Shown here piece after piece: positions 35,620-45,461 of a stretch of 64,000 bases of DNA. Each line of letters starts with the position of its first letter. Position 1 is the stretch's first letter. Both the position numbers and the translations under genes were made by a program. Source of the stretch: Clostridium sp. E02 (GTDB lineage Bacteria; Bacillota; Clostridia; Lachnospirales; Lachnospiraceae). The notes beneath the pieces are model-generated. The model did not search any database, was not told the DNA's origin, and saw only the letters and a list, made by a program, of their open reading frames with translations. The DNA lies in contig NZ_RJLQ01000011.1 in assembly GCF_003833015.1 (NCBI RefSeq), positions 82,560 through 146,559 on the forward strand, given 5' to 3'.

Positions 35620-36429
35620 ATGGAATTTGTAATCAGCAGGACAAAGCGATCGTTTGAATTTAATATGGCACAAAGTCATTGGCACCCTTATTATGAATTG
35701 TTTTATCTGGTTTCTGGTCGTTGTAAGATATTTATCAATCACACCTTATATTATATAGAACCGGGAGATACAATCCTTATTTCCCCAGGAGAAATTCACC
35801 GGACGACTAGCTATTCCAGTCAGGTGAATGAAAGGGTCACGTTAAGCTTTGATCGGGAATATCTTGATTCTATGTTACGGTTGAGTGGCCCAGAAAATAC
35901 GGCTTATATTTTCCGGAATTCAAAGGTATCTCTTCCAGAAGGAAGGCGAGCTTATATAGAAGAGCTAATTCAGAAGATGGAATATGAAAATGCGGATCAG
36001 GATGGGTATTCTTATCTTATGAAACGTAATTATTTATATGAAATGTTAGTTCTTCTTTCTAGGAGTCAAGATGTGAAGCCAATACCAGTGAAATTAGAGG
36101 TAACAGAAAAAGCAATTGAAGAAGCGGCAGAATATATCTACCACAACTATTATTCTCAAATTACATTAGAAGAAGTGGCAGACCGGATCCATATGAGTCC
36201 AGCTTATTTTTCCAGAAAATTCAAGACGGTTACTGGATTTGGATATAAAGAATATTTGACGAACATTCGCATTCGAGAATCCGCTCAGCTATTGTTAAAT
36301 ACACGCAAATCCATCACGGAGATAGCCGTTGAATGCGGATTTACAGATGGAAACTACTTTGGGGATGCCTTTAAAAAGATAAAAGGAGTTTCCCCCAGAG
36401 TGTTTCGAAAAATGCAGGGAATCGTTTAA
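35620..36429 (+). CDS. AraC-family transcriptional regulator
   Basis: About 270-residue one-component regulator. An N-terminal cupin-like sensor (HWHPYYELFYLVSGRCKIF, about residues 18-36, then YIEPGDTILISPGEIH) is followed by a C-terminal pair of helix-turn-helix motifs (about 165-265; MSPAYFSRKFKTVTG and FTDGNYFGDAFKK). The start is ambiguous: the frame opens at TTG 35575, with ATGs at 35590, 35599 and 35620; only 35620 has an upstream AGGAG (about 11 nt away). It follows the DUF5662 gene closely. Target and ligand unknown; sugar-related control is typical of the family. Confidence 0.88.
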   Translation: MEFVISRTKRSFEFNMAQSHWHPYYELFYLVSGRCKIFINHTLYYIEPGDTILISPGEIHRTTSYSSQVNERVTLSFDREYLDSMLRLSGPENTAYIFRNSKVSLPEGRRAYIEELIQKMEYENADQDGYSYLMKRNYLYEMLVLLSRSQDVKPIPVKLEVTEKAIEEAAEYIYHNYYSQITLEEVADRIHMSPAYFSRKFKTVTGFGYKEYLTNIRIRESAQLLLNTRKSITEIAVECGFTDGNYFGDAFKKIKGVSPRVFRKMQGIV

Positions 36430-36443
36430 ATCCACATTTTATT

Positions 36444-37538
36444 CTATCGGCACAGATGATTGATTAGATGTTTGATATACAGAAGGAATGTTTCCCGCTC
36501 CTTTAATAAATCAGGATCATATAAGATATAAGTAATCTTATCTTTATATTCTTTCTGAAGATTAGGGGACCACAAAGGAGTAAACTGAGGAAGATAGCAT
36601 CCGCTCTGTCTGGTGTAACAATTTTTGGCGGTTGCTTTTTTTCGGGCATTCCTATCTACATATTCTGCCACACTTTTGTGAATGGCTTTATCTTCATAAA
36701 TCAGATAATAATAATTTTTATAATCTGGATAAAAATACTTTAATTCGCCCTCATAGAGATCGATGGTTATGGTCATTGTATCATCTCTGGCCTCTAAAAG
36801 AACAAGAGAATTCGATTTTGAAAATTCAACGGGAACAGAATATCCGTTTGTTAATGTCAGCTTCAAGAAAGGGTGCTTTCGCCCAAACAGATCTATTTGA
36901 TTGGAAACTTCATGGTGATTCAGCGTAAAATCGTGTTCCAAAAAATCTGGGTAATTTAATATAGGAAGAATCAGGGGCATTCCTTTTAAATCATCCTCAT
37001 TATGTAAGATCAGAAGATCAAACAGAAATTCATCTTTTGACATAAGATAATCTTTGTAGACTTCGATTAACTGCCCCCCAGAATATAAATCCTTTCGTTC
37101 TATTTTTAAAAAAGCCTCAATGGATTTTTGCTTTAAGCTTGAAAGACCTAAAAGTCCACGGTACGGGCGTATCTTTTTGTAAATATCCAGACTTTCCACT
37201 TGAGAAAAATCATAAGGAAGGTTGTGAATTAGACAACGCTTCAATAGATAGGGGATATCAAAGCCATCCCCATTAAAATGTATGACTTTTTTATAATTTT
37301 TTAAAAAATCGAAAAAAGTTTTTAAAACTTCCACTTCAGCTTCTAGAGTATCTGCGAACCACTGGACCAGTTTCCAGTTGCCCTCCCTGTAATAGGTACA
37401 ACCAATTAAGTAAAGGGTTGAGTATTGACCGGAAAATCCGGTGGTCTCTATGTCAAAAAAGAGTAGGTCTTCTTTGCTTCCCAGCCGTTCGACTGGATAG
37501 GTTTCTTCAAATTCAATTGTCTTTGATAGGGTAATCAT
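36444..37538 (-). CDS. RNase H-like exonuclease domain protein (YprB-like)
   Basis: 364-residue soluble protein. The N-terminal half is a DEDD-type 3'-5' exonuclease fold: FFDIETTGF (about 27-35) with the first Asp and Glu, HFNGDGFDIPYL (about 92-103) with the second Asp, and HNEDDLKGM (about 180-188) with the final Asp. The C-terminal part is not recognised. Relatives include B. subtilis YprB. AAAGGA lies before the ATG. Divergent from ruvA, sharing the regulatory region with a LexA-like box; a DNA repair role is plausible but inferred. Confidence 0.85.
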   Translation of the reverse strand: MITLSKTIEFEETYPVERLGSKEDLLFFDIETTGFSGQYSTLYLIGCTYYREGNWKLVQWFADTLEAEVEVLKTFFDFLKNYKKVIHFNGDGFDIPYLLKRCLIHNLPYDFSQVESLDIYKKIRPYRGLLGLSSLKQKSIEAFLKIERKDLYSGGQLIEVYKDYLMSKDEFLFDLLILHNEDDLKGMPLILPILNYPDFLEHDFTLNHHEVSNQIDLFGRKHPFLKLTLTNGYSVPVEFSKSNSLVLLEARDDTMTITIDLYEGELKYFYPDYKNYYYLIYEDKAIHKSVAEYVDRNARKKATAKNCYTRQSGCYLPQFTPLWSPNLQKEYKDKITYILYDPDLLKERETFLLYIKHLINHLCR

Positions 37539-37604
37539 ATGTGATTTCGTCCTTTCTTACCGTTATATTATAGTCGAACGGGAAAGGTTCGTCAACGACT
37601 ACCA

Positions 37605-37655
37605 GAATATTTGTTCGATGATCTGCTTGCATAAGAACAGGGGGTATGCTATGAT
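37605..37655 (+). promoter_or_regulatory. LexA-like box and promoter of ruvAB
   Basis: GAATATTTGTTC at 37605-37616 matches the Firmicute SOS box GAAC-N4-GTTC at all but one fixed position. It stands just upstream of a promoter: TTGCAT (37627-37632), 17-bp spacer, TATGAT (37650-37655). A further inverted repeat with wider spacing (CGAAC-N7-GTTCG) lies at 37574-37590. Consistent with DNA-damage control of ruvAB. Confidence 0.6.
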
Positions 37656-37701
37656 AAATTCCAAAGAAATATAGAAGGAAGATAAAAAGGAGTAAGGCAG
37701 A

Positions 37702-38310
37702 GTGATTTCTTTCGTAAAGGGGCCATTGGCCGAAATTGATAAGGATTCGATTGTGATTGATCATGGGAATTTGGGACTGGAGATTTTCGTTCCCTTAACG
37801 GTTCTTACTAAGCTTCCTGGTGTGGGGACTGAGGTTAAGCTGTTTACTTATTTTCAAGTAAGAGAAGATGCTATGTGTCTATATGGTTTTTTAGACCGTC
37901 AGGATTTGAAGATGTTTAAACAGTTGATCCGTGTGAATGGGATTGGTCCGAAAGGAGCATTGGGGATATTATCTGCTTTGGAGCCAGATGAGCTTAGAAA
38001 AGCCATTGTTACAGGGGATGCCAAAGGGATTTCCAAAGCGCCGGGAGTAGGGGCTAAGACAGCTCAGAGAATCATTCTGGATCTAAAGGACAAGATTGAT
38101 CTGGAAGAATTACTGCCAGAATCCATTGCGCAGGAGAACAATAGTAAGTCAGTTTCAGAGGGCATAACAGGAGAAGCCATTGATGCATTGATAGCTCTTG
38201 GCTATTCTTCTGCAGAAGCAAGTCGTGCGGTGCGCCAGGTGGAGATGACGGAATCCATGACCGTGGAAGACGTACTAAAAACATCTTTAAAGTATCTGGC
38301 ATTCATATAG
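37702..38310 (+). CDS. ruvA: Holliday junction helicase subunit RuvA
   Basis: 202-residue DNA-junction-binding protein that holds the four-way junction while RuvB drives branch migration. OB-fold domain I (MISFVKGPLAEI onward), helix-hairpin-helix domain II (FKQLIRVNGIGPKGALGIL and APGVGAKTAQRIILDL) and the flexible domain III (ALIALGYSSAEASRAV) are all present. GTG start with AAAAGGAG 9 nt upstream. Followed by ruvB after 20 bp. Confidence 0.97.
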   Translation: MISFVKGPLAEIDKDSIVIDHGNLGLEIFVPLTVLTKLPGVGTEVKLFTYFQVREDAMCLYGFLDRQDLKMFKQLIRVNGIGPKGALGILSALEPDELRKAIVTGDAKGISKAPGVGAKTAQRIILDLKDKIDLEELLPESIAQENNSKSVSEGITGEAIDALIALGYSSAEASRAVRQVEMTESMTVEDVLKTSLKYLAFI

Positions 38311-38330
38311 AAATAATAGGGTAAGGTTAA

Positions 38331-39329
38331 ATGGAACGTAGAATAATAACCACAGATGTAACAGAAGAGGATAAAAAAATTGAGCCGAATTTAAGGCCCA
38401 CATGTCTTGATGAATACATTGGTCAGGAGAAGATTCGGACTAATCTAAAAGTATATATTGATGCAGCCAAGGGCAGAGGAGAATCGTTGGATCATGTTTT
38501 GTTTTATGGTCCTCCAGGTCTTGGTAAGACTACGTTGTCTGGAATTATCGCCAATGAGATGGGAGTCAATCTAAAAGTGACTTCTGGACCGGCCGTCGAA
38601 AAGCCAGGCGAGATGGCGGCTATCTTAAATAATCTCCAGGAGGGAGATGTTCTGTTTGTCGATGAGATTCACCGCTTAAATCGTCAGGTGGAGGAAGTAT
38701 TGTATCCAGCTATGGAGGATTTTGCGATTGATATCATGCTTGGGAAGGAATCGGCTGCAAGATCCATCCGACTTGACCTGCCTAAATTCACCCTGGTAGG
38801 GGCCACCACAAGAGCCGGGCTTTTGACAGCTCCGCTAAGAGACCGGTTTGGAGTCGTACAAAAATTAGAATTTTACACGCCTGAGGAATTAAAGATCATT
38901 GTATGCCGATCGGCGGGTGTGTTAAAGGTTGGCATCGAAGAAGAAGGTGCGGAGGAGATTGCCAAACGATCCAGAGGAACTCCCAGACTGGCAAACCGTC
39001 TGTTAAAGAGGGTCCGGGATTTTGCTGAAGTAAAATATGAGGGAATCATAACGAAAGAAGTGGCAGACTTTGCACTGGATATCTTAGATGTAGATAAGTT
39101 TGGGCTGGATCATAATGACCGTGCTATCTTAATTACAATCATAGAAAAATTTGCAGGAGGTCCGGTAGGATTGGACACACTGGCTGCGGCTCTGGGCGAG
39201 GATGCAGGAACACTAGAGGATGTATACGAACCTTATCTTCTAATGAATGGATTTATAAACCGAACCTCTAGAGGACGGCTGGCAACGGAACGAGCGTACC
39301 ATCATCTTGGGATTTCCTTGGAATCGTAA
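38331..39329 (+). CDS. ruvB: Holliday junction branch-migration ATPase RuvB
   Basis: 332-residue AAA+ motor. Starts with the family N-terminus (RRIITTD...[12 protein letters not shown]), Walker A GPPGLGKT (about residues 62-69), Walker B DEIHRL (about 110-115), sensor 1 GATTRAG and arginine-finger region APLRDRFG; C-terminal winged helix domain ends the protein. Forms hexamers on either side of RuvA. Same operon as ruvA; the ribosome site is weak (AAGGT), suggesting coupling. Confidence 0.98.
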   Translation: MERRIITTDVTEEDKKIEPNLRPTCLDEYIGQEKIRTNLKVYIDAAKGRGESLDHVLFYGPPGLGKTTLSGIIANEMGVNLKVTSGPAVEKPGEMAAILNNLQEGDVLFVDEIHRLNRQVEEVLYPAMEDFAIDIMLGKESAARSIRLDLPKFTLVGATTRAGLLTAPLRDRFGVVQKLEFYTPEELKIIVCRSAGVLKVGIEEEGAEEIAKRSRGTPRLANRLLKRVRDFAEVKYEGIITKEVADFALDILDVDKFGLDHNDRAILITIIEKFAGGPVGLDTLAAALGEDAGTLEDVYEPYLLMNGFINRTSRGRLATERAYHHLGISLES

Positions 39330-39411
39330 ACTGCCTGAATTTTAGAACTTTTCTAACGATGAAAAGTGTGATATAGTAAAGTAAGAGCAAATGATAACAG
39401 GAGAGAACAAC

Positions 39412-39780
39412 ATGGATTCCAAAAACTACACTGAAGTTTTGATTGATGGAAAAATATATACATTAGGTGGAAAAGAAGAAGAAGGTTATATTCAGCGGCT
39501 GGCAAGCTACATCAATGAGATGATCCTCACTTTAAAACGGCAGGAAGGATTTTCCAAGCAAAGTGCCGAGTACCAGAATGTTATGATAGAGTTAAATATG
39601 GCAGATGATTATTTCAAGGTCAGAGAGCAAATCGCTATATTGGAACAGCAAAAGACGGATATGGAGAAGGAAACCTACAGCTTAAAGCACGAGCTTGTAG
39701 CGACCCAGATGAAGTTTGAAGCTGTAAAAAACGAACTGGCGGAGTTGAAAAGTTTTGGAAATACTCATAACAAAGAGTAA
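39412..39780 (+). CDS. zapA: Cell division protein ZapA
   Basis: About 122-residue small coiled-coil protein that binds and bundles FtsZ at the division ring. The N-terminal globular part has VLIDGKIYTLGG, followed by long helices with the heptad-rich region QIAILEQQKTDMEKETYSL. ATG 39412 has AGGAGA 6 nt upstream; the ATG at 39391 does not. Terminator follows at once. Confidence 0.9.
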   Translation: MDSKNYTEVLIDGKIYTLGGKEEEGYIQRLASYINEMILTLKRQEGFSKQSAEYQNVMIELNMADDYFKVREQIAILEQQKTDMEKETYSLKHELVATQMKFEAVKNELAELKSFGNTHNKE

Positions 39781-39782
39781 TC

Positions 39783-39825
39783 AAAGAGGGGATAGATCAT
39801 GGTGCGCCATGACGTCCCCTCTTTT
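39783..39825 (+). terminator. Intrinsic terminator after zapA
   Basis: AAAGAGGGGA (39783-39792) pairs with TCCCCTCTTT (39815-39824), with inner ATCATGG/CCATGAC arms. A short T run follows. Confidence 0.8.
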
Positions 39826-39842
39826 AAAATCAGGAGGCATAT

Positions 39843-42023
39843 GTGAAAAAATCAGTTGAAATTCTTGCTCCGGCAGGATCATTTGAAAGTATGAAAGCAG
39901 CGGTTGCTGCAGGTGCGGATGCAATTTATATCGGAGGTAGTCGATTTGGTGCCAGAGCTTTTGCAGACAATCCCTTAGAGGACAAGCTACTAGAGGCAAT
40001 TGATTACGTTCATCTTCATGGAAAAAAACTGTATCTGACCGTGAATACATTGATGAAGGAAACGGAAATAAACCAATTATATGATTACCTATATCCCTAT
40101 TATAGACAAGGACTAGATGCAGTGATTGTTCAGGATTTAGGCGCATTTTCACTAATAAGGAATGAGTTTCCGGACCTTCCCATCCATGCAAGTACCCAGA
40201 TGACGATAACGGGTGCACATGGGGCGCGTATATTAAAAGATCTGGGTGCAGACCGGATCGTGACTGCGAGAGAACTTTCTTTAAAGGAGATTGAAAAGAT
40301 CCGGGATGAAGTGGATGTAGAAATTGAGAGCTTTGTCCATGGTGCACTCTGTTATTGCTATTCTGGCCAGTGCCTTTTTAGCAGTTTGATTGGTGGCAGA
40401 AGCGGAAACCGAGGACGGTGCGCACAGACTTGCCGACTTCCATTTGAAGGAAGACAGGCTGGTAAAACGATTGGTAAAAAGGACGAACGGTATTGTTTAA
40501 GTCTTAAAGATCTTTGCACACTGGATCTGATTCCTGATATCATTGAATCTGGAGTCTATTCCATGAAGATAGAAGGAAGAATGAAAAGCCCAAGATACAC
40601 AGCCGGTGTGGTGGACATCTACCGAAAATATACGGATCGTTATCTTACTGACGGCAAAGATGGATATCGGGTGGAAGAAAAGGATCGTAAAGTTTTGCTG
40701 GATTTATTTGACCGCGGAGGCCAGACAGAAGGATATTATAATAAGCACAATGGCAGAGATATGGTGGTCTGGAAGGAAAAACCATCGTTTCGTGAAGCAA
40801 ATCAGCCACTTTTTGATTATCTGGATAAAAATTTCGTGGAAAATCAGTTAAAAGAGCCGGTATGTGGGAATGTTATTTTTAAAGTGGGAGAAAAGGCAGT
40901 ATTTACACTTCTGGCCATGGGACATCAGATCACGGTTTTAGGAGAAGAGATACAGACGGCACAAAATCAACCCATGACGGAAGAAAAAGTGAGAAAGCAA
41001 CTATCGAAAACAGGCAATACCTCATTTTATTTTGAAACCTTAACGATTGAAATTGTGGGGGAGGGTTTCCTGCCAGTACAAGCATTAAATGAGTTAAGAA
41101 GACAGGGATTTCTACAACTTGAGGAAGCAATTCTTTCTGACTATCATAGAAAAGGACAAGATCGGGCTGATTTTAATGTAAGGAAAAGCAATGCGGTGAA
41201 GAACAAATTGACACATCGAAAGATAACCGTTTCTTTGGAACGTCCAGATTGTTTCTCTGCAGTTGTAAAGAACCCAGATGTGCAGCGGATCTATCTGGAT
41301 GCCGCACATTTTAATCCAAAGCAATGGAAATCATATGGAGAAGAGTGCCATAAGAATGGCAAAGAATGTATGCTTACTCTGCCTCATATATTCCGAACTC
41401 ATGCGGAACGATTTTTTGAAATGCAGAACGATACGCTTAAAAATGCTAGATTTGATGGCTTTTTGATCCGATCTTTGGAGGAAATCGATTTTCTAGAAAA
41501 GAACGGAATAGAAGGAGTGAACGTATTTGATTTTGGGATCTATGGAATGAATGCACAGGCACAAGATACGCTTCTTACACTGGGGGCGGATGAGATTACC
41601 TGGCCAGTGGAATTAAACAACCATGAACTGGAAAAACTTAGTAAGCCCGGTGAACTCTTGATATATGGACGTCTTCCGATGATGGTAACGGCACAGTGTC
41701 TACATGAGGGTACGGTTCAGTGTGATAAAAAACCAGTGATTATGATGATAAAAGACCGCATTGGGAAGGAGTTCCCTGCGAAAAACCATTGTTTATTCTG
41801 TTATAATTCGATTTATAATACGGATCCATTGTCTCTTCATGGACAAAAAAAGGAGATCGATCGATTATCTCCAGCCTCCGTAAGACTGCAGTTTACGATC
41901 GAGGACCCCATGCAGACAGACGCGGTTATCACTAGCTTTGCCGATGAACTGATACGAGGAAACAATATAGTTCTGCCTTATAAAGAATTTACAAGAGGTC
42001 ATTTTAAACGCGGGATAGAGTAG
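39843..42023 (+). CDS. U32-family peptidase-like protein (long form)
   Basis: 726-residue protein. The N-terminal U32 domain (about 1-330) begins VEILAPAGSFESMKAAVAAG and contains the cysteine-rich region FVHGALCYCYSGQCLFSS with RGRCAQTCRLPF. The long C-terminal extension (DUF3656-like) is typical of the larger bacterial members. Some U32 proteins (RlhA, TrhP, UbiU/V) act in RNA or ubiquinone hydroxylation with an Fe-S cluster rather than as proteases, so the peptidase label is historic. The GTG start has AGGAGG 5 nt upstream. Seven bp before the SEDS gene, likely co-transcribed. Confidence 0.92.
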   Translation: MKKSVEILAPAGSFESMKAAVAAGADAIYIGGSRFGARAFADNPLEDKLLEAIDYVHLHGKKLYLTVNTLMKETEINQLYDYLYPYYRQGLDAVIVQDLGAFSLIRNEFPDLPIHASTQMTITGAHGARILKDLGADRIVTARELSLKEIEKIRDEVDVEIESFVHGALCYCYSGQCLFSSLIGGRSGNRGRCAQTCRLPFEGRQAGKTIGKKDERYCLSLKDLCTLDLIPDIIESGVYSMKIEGRMKSPRYTAGVVDIYRKYTDRYLTDGKDGYRVEEKDRKVLLDLFDRGGQTEGYYNKHNGRDMVVWKEKPSFREANQPLFDYLDKNFVENQLKEPVCGNVIFKVGEKAVFTLLAMGHQITVLGEEIQTAQNQPMTEEKVRKQLSKTGNTSFYFETLTIEIVGEGFLPVQALNELRRQGFLQLEEAILSDYHRKGQDRADFNVRKSNAVKNKLTHRKITVSLERPDCFSAVVKNPDVQRIYLDAAHFNPKQWKSYGEECHKNGKECMLTLPHIFRTHAERFFEMQNDTLKNARFDGFLIRSLEEIDFLEKNGIEGVNVFDFGIYGMNAQAQDTLLTLGADEITWPVELNNHELEKLSKPGELLIYGRLPMMVTAQCLHEGTVQCDKKPVIMMIKDRIGKEFPAKNHCLFCYNSIYNTDPLSLHGQKKEIDRLSPASVRLQFTIEDPMQTDAVITSFADELIRGNNIVLPYKEFTRGHFKRGIE

Positions 42024-42030
42024 GTGGTGT

Positions 42031-43359
42031 ATGATTAATATAATTAGCGATGTCTCCAGGTATTTTATGATTCTGTTCATGGCTTTCTACACATATTTAA
42101 ACTTTCGCTATTTTTCATTCAAAGACGAAATTAAAAAGGATCGATTGTTAAAACGTCAGAATATCTTTATGCTTTTAAACCAATTACTTGCTTATCTGAT
42201 TCTATGGATCGAAACGAAAGATGAAAAAATCCTGTCTTTTTACGTGGTGCAGGTTTCTTTCTTTGTTGGATATCTATTCTTATACCGATTGTTTTACCGA
42301 TATCGGTCCGGATTGCTGATTAACAATCAATGTATGTTGTTATCGATTGGTTTCATTATGTTGTCCAGGCTTTCGTTTGACAGGGCATTGAAGCAGTTTG
42401 TGATTGTTGTAGCAGCGACACTGGTGACTTGGTTGATCCCTTTCATCATTGACAGAGTATGGCAGTTTAGCAAAATCCCATGGGTCTATGGCATCGGAGG
42501 AATGATTCTTCTATTCCTTGTATTTCTGATAGGAACGAGCAGCTATGGAGCGCAATTGTCGTTAAATGCCTATGGATTTTCCTTCCAACCCATGGAATTT
42601 GTAAAAATCAGTTATGTGTTTTTTATCAGTTCCATGTTCTACCGATCCACAAACAGGAAAACGGTACTGACCGTAAGTGGAATATCGGCACTGCATGTTC
42701 TAATTCTGGTATTCTCAAAAGACTTGGGAAGTGCTCTTATATTTTTTGTCACTTATGTGTTCATGCTGTTTGTTGCAACTGAACAGTGGAGGTATCTGGT
42801 GGGCGGAGTTAGTATGGGAGCATTGGGATCATTTTTCGCATATAAGATCTTTTATCACGTAAGAACAAGAGTAACTGCATGGTTAAATCCCTGGTCTGAC
42901 ATAGCGGGAAAAGGATACCAGGTTACACAGTCTTTATTTGCCATTGGTACAGGGGGCTGGTTTGGTATGGGACTATACAGGGGGATGCCAGGTAAAATCC
43001 CAGTTGTGGAAAAAGATTTTATATTTTCTGCAATTGCAGAAGAGCTTGGAGGAATTTATGCACTTTGTATTCTGCTTCTTTTTGTGGGATTATTTTTACA
43101 GTTTGTTATAATTGCAGGGAAGATGCAGGCAATGTTTTATAAGCTGATTGCGTTTGGTCTTGCTATTATTTATGGATTACAGGTATTTTTAAATATTGGT
43201 GGAGTGATTAAATTTATTCCATCCACAGGAGTCACGCTTCCACTGGTCAGCTATGGAGGAAGTTCGATTTTAAGTACTTTAATAACTTTTGGTATCGTTC
43301 AGGGCCTTTTTATATTGAAACGGAAGGAAGAGGAAGAAGATCGTTATGAATGTGAATAA
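42031..43359 (+). CDS. FtsW/RodA/SpoVE-family peptidoglycan glycosyltransferase (SEDS)
   Basis: 442-residue membrane protein with about ten helices that polymerises lipid II into glycan strands. Family motifs: SFQPMEFVKISYVFFISS (about residues 185-202), FSKDLGSALIFFVTY (about 228-242), NPWSD with GYQVTQSLFAIGTGGWFGMG (about 288-315), and PSTGVTLPLVSYGGSS near the end. Its 3' end overlaps the PBP gene by 14 bp, the usual SEDS-PBP pairing. FtsW, RodA and SpoVE cannot be told apart by eye. Confidence 0.93.
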   Translation: MINIISDVSRYFMILFMAFYTYLNFRYFSFKDEIKKDRLLKRQNIFMLLNQLLAYLILWIETKDEKILSFYVVQVSFFVGYLFLYRLFYRYRSGLLINNQCMLLSIGFIMLSRLSFDRALKQFVIVVAATLVTWLIPFIIDRVWQFSKIPWVYGIGGMILLFLVFLIGTSSYGAQLSLNAYGFSFQPMEFVKISYVFFISSMFYRSTNRKTVLTVSGISALHVLILVFSKDLGSALIFFVTYVFMLFVATEQWRYLVGGVSMGALGSFFAYKIFYHVRTRVTAWLNPWSDIAGKGYQVTQSLFAIGTGGWFGMGLYRGMPGKIPVVEKDFIFSAIAEELGGIYALCILLLFVGLFLQFVIIAGKMQAMFYKLIAFGLAIIYGLQVFLNIGGVIKFIPSTGVTLPLVSYGGSSILSTLITFGIVQGLFILKRKEEEEDRYECE

Positions 43360-44785
43360 AATATCCAGTTCGAAATCGAAAGCAAATCGACACATTCTAA
43401 TTCTTACTTATTTAATGGTAGTGCTTTTTTTGGGACTTGGTGGATATTTTTCGTATTTTTTATTCGTGGATAGCAATCGCGTAATTAATAATTCCTATAA
43501 TTCCAGGCTGGATCGTTTTGCAGACCGTGTAATACGGGGAGAGATCGTAAGCAATGATGGTAATGTTCTCGCGCAGACTCAAGTCAATGAGGAAGGAAAA
43601 GAAATTAGGGTTTATCCATATGATTCTCTGTTTGCACATGTTGTCGGTTATTCGGCAAATGGGAAAACGGGACTTGAGTCTTTGGCAAATTTCTATCTGC
43701 TATCTAGTCATGTCAATGGAATTGTACAAATTATCAATGAGTTATCTGGTAAAAAGAATCCAGGTGACCGTGTGGTGACAACGTTAGATTTAGATCTTCA
43801 AAAAACTGCTTATGACGCATTAGGGAATCGAAAGGGTGCGGTAATTGTTATGGAACCGGATACCGGAAAGATACTGGCCATGGTTTCTAAACCAGATTAT
43901 AACCCCAATACCTTGTTGTCAGACTGGGACCAATTGGTTTCTAAGGACAATACGACCGGCCAGTTATTAAACCGAGCAACTCAGGGGCTCTATCCTCCTG
44001 GTTCTACTTTCAAAATTGTAACAGCATTGGAATCAATGAGAGAAAATCCAGAACATTATAAGGAATATACATTTGACTGTAGCGGAGTTTACCAAAATGG
44101 AGAGTATAGCATAAAATGTTATCATGATACGGTTCACGGCCATCAGAATTTAACACTGGCTTTTGCAAATTCCTGCAACGGAGCCTTTGCAAATCTGGGG
44201 CTCAATCTGGACTTAGGTCAGCTAAAAAACACAACAGATGGATTGTTATTTAACTCTGAACTTAATCTGGAGCTTCCATACAGCAAAAGTACTTATGTCA
44301 TGAAACCCGGAGCCGATACCTGGTCGATTCTACAGACGAGCATCGGACAAGGACGGACACAAATTACGCCCATTCATAACGCAATGATTACAGCTGCGAT
44401 TGCCAATGGAGGGACATTGATGAATCCGTATTTCATTGATCACGTGGAAAATGTTGGTGGGGATGTAATTAAAAAAAATGTACCAAGATCCTATGGAAAT
44501 TTAATGACTGCACAGGAATCTGGTGGTTTAACCGAATTGATGAAAGCAGTTGTTTTGGAAGGAACAGGTTCCCGTCTTAGAACCGATGTGTATACGGCAG
44601 CAGGTAAGACTGGTTCTGCAGAATTTGATAAAAAGAAGGAGACTCATGCTTGGTTTGTAGGATTTGCTCCTGCCGAACATCCGAAGGTTGTGATCAGTGT
44701 AATCGTGGAAGAAGGAGGCTCTGGCGGACAGACTGCGGCGCCGATTGCAAGGTCACTCTTTGATCTATATTTTACCAAATATTAA
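43346..44785 (+). CDS. Class B penicillin-binding protein (transpeptidase, PbpA-like)
   Basis: 479-residue monofunctional transpeptidase anchored by one N-terminal membrane helix (about 17-38). The catalytic domain has the SxxK motif in PPGSTFKIVTAL (near residue 220), SxN in ANSCNGAFA and KTG in AGKTGSAEF (near 420), so all active-site motifs are intact. Rather short for class B, resembling PbpA of the RodA-PbpA pairs. Overlaps the SEDS gene upstream, so the two should form one cell-wall synthase. Confidence 0.94.
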   Translation: MNVNKISSSKSKANRHILILTYLMVVLFLGLGGYFSYFLFVDSNRVINNSYNSRLDRFADRVIRGEIVSNDGNVLAQTQVNEEGKEIRVYPYDSLFAHVVGYSANGKTGLESLANFYLLSSHVNGIVQIINELSGKKNPGDRVVTTLDLDLQKTAYDALGNRKGAVIVMEPDTGKILAMVSKPDYNPNTLLSDWDQLVSKDNTTGQLLNRATQGLYPPGSTFKIVTALESMRENPEHYKEYTFDCSGVYQNGEYSIKCYHDTVHGHQNLTLAFANSCNGAFANLGLNLDLGQLKNTTDGLLFNSELNLELPYSKSTYVMKPGADTWSILQTSIGQGRTQITPIHNAMITAAIANGGTLMNPYFIDHVENVGGDVIKKNVPRSYGNLMTAQESGGLTELMKAVVLEGTGSRLRTDVYTAAGKTGSAEFDKKKETHAWFVGFAPAEHPKVVISVIVEEGGSGGQTAAPIARSLFDLYFTKY

Positions 44786-44918
44786 GGATTTTCATGTGAG
44801 CTTTTGGAGATTGAGTACTTGCATAAGCGAAAAAAAAGAGGTATACTAAAGCCAGTCTATGAGACACACCAAAATCGGAATCCTGCGGGAAAAACGGTTT
44901 CACTCTGGAGGAATTGCA

Positions 44919-45371
44919 ATGATTGAAGCAACGAGTTGTGGCGGTGTGGTTATTTTTCGAGGTAAAATTCTGGTTTTATATAAGAATTATAAAAACAAAT
45001 ATGAAGGTTGGGTTTTGCCAAAGGGAACAGTAGAAGCGGGTGAAGAGTATAAAGAGACGGCACTCCGAGAAGTTAAAGAGGAAACCGGAGTTAGTGCGTC
45101 CATTATCAAGTACATTGGTAAGAGCCAGTACTCTTTTAATACGCCCCAGGATATGGTGGAAAAGGATGTACACTGGTATCTAATGATGGCCGACAGCTAT
45201 TACAGTAAACCACAACGGGAAGAATATTTTATCGATTCAGGATATTACAAGTTCCATGAAGCGTATCATCTTCTTAAGTTTTCCAATGAAAAACAGATAT
45301 TAGAAAAGGCTTATAATGAATATCTGGATTTAAAGAAGAGTAGTCTTTGGGGCAGTAAAAAGTATTTCTGA
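44919..45371 (+). CDS. Nudix hydrolase
   Basis: 150-residue hydrolase of nucleoside-diphosphate-X compounds. The Nudix box starts at LPKGTVEAGE and ends REVKEETGV (about residues 38-60), with the G-x5-E-x7-R-E-x2-E-E-x-G pattern complete. Sequence before it (SCGGVVIFRGKILVLYK) is typical of diadenosine-polyphosphate-type Nudix enzymes, but the substrate is not certain. ATG 44919 has GGAGGAATT just upstream; the frame is open from 44859 without a site. Confidence 0.9.
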   Translation: MIEATSCGGVVIFRGKILVLYKNYKNKYEGWVLPKGTVEAGEEYKETALREVKEETGVSASIIKYIGKSQYSFNTPQDMVEKDVHWYLMMADSYYSKPQREEYFIDSGYYKFHEAYHLLKFSNEKQILEKAYNEYLDLKKSSLWGSKKYF

Positions 45372-45405
45372 GACACAAAGTCAGGGAACGACCCTGGTTG
45401 ATCGT

Positions 45406-45444
45406 AAAGAGCCGGAACCGTTTTCTCAAACGTTCCGGCTCTTT
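45406..45444. terminator. Bidirectional terminator between Nudix and CheW-CZB genes
   Basis: A perfect 13-bp stem, AAAGAGCCGGAAC (45406-45418) with GTTCCGGCTCTTT (45432-45444). A smaller CAGGG/CCCTG hairpin precedes it. Confidence 0.85.
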
Positions 45445-45461
45445 GCAGTACGAAATAGGAT

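Noticed and set aside
39781..40347. 188-residue minus-strand frame at the start of the U32 gene
   Set aside because: It is antisense to a well-supported U32 protein and begins in a terminator; composition is non-protein-like.
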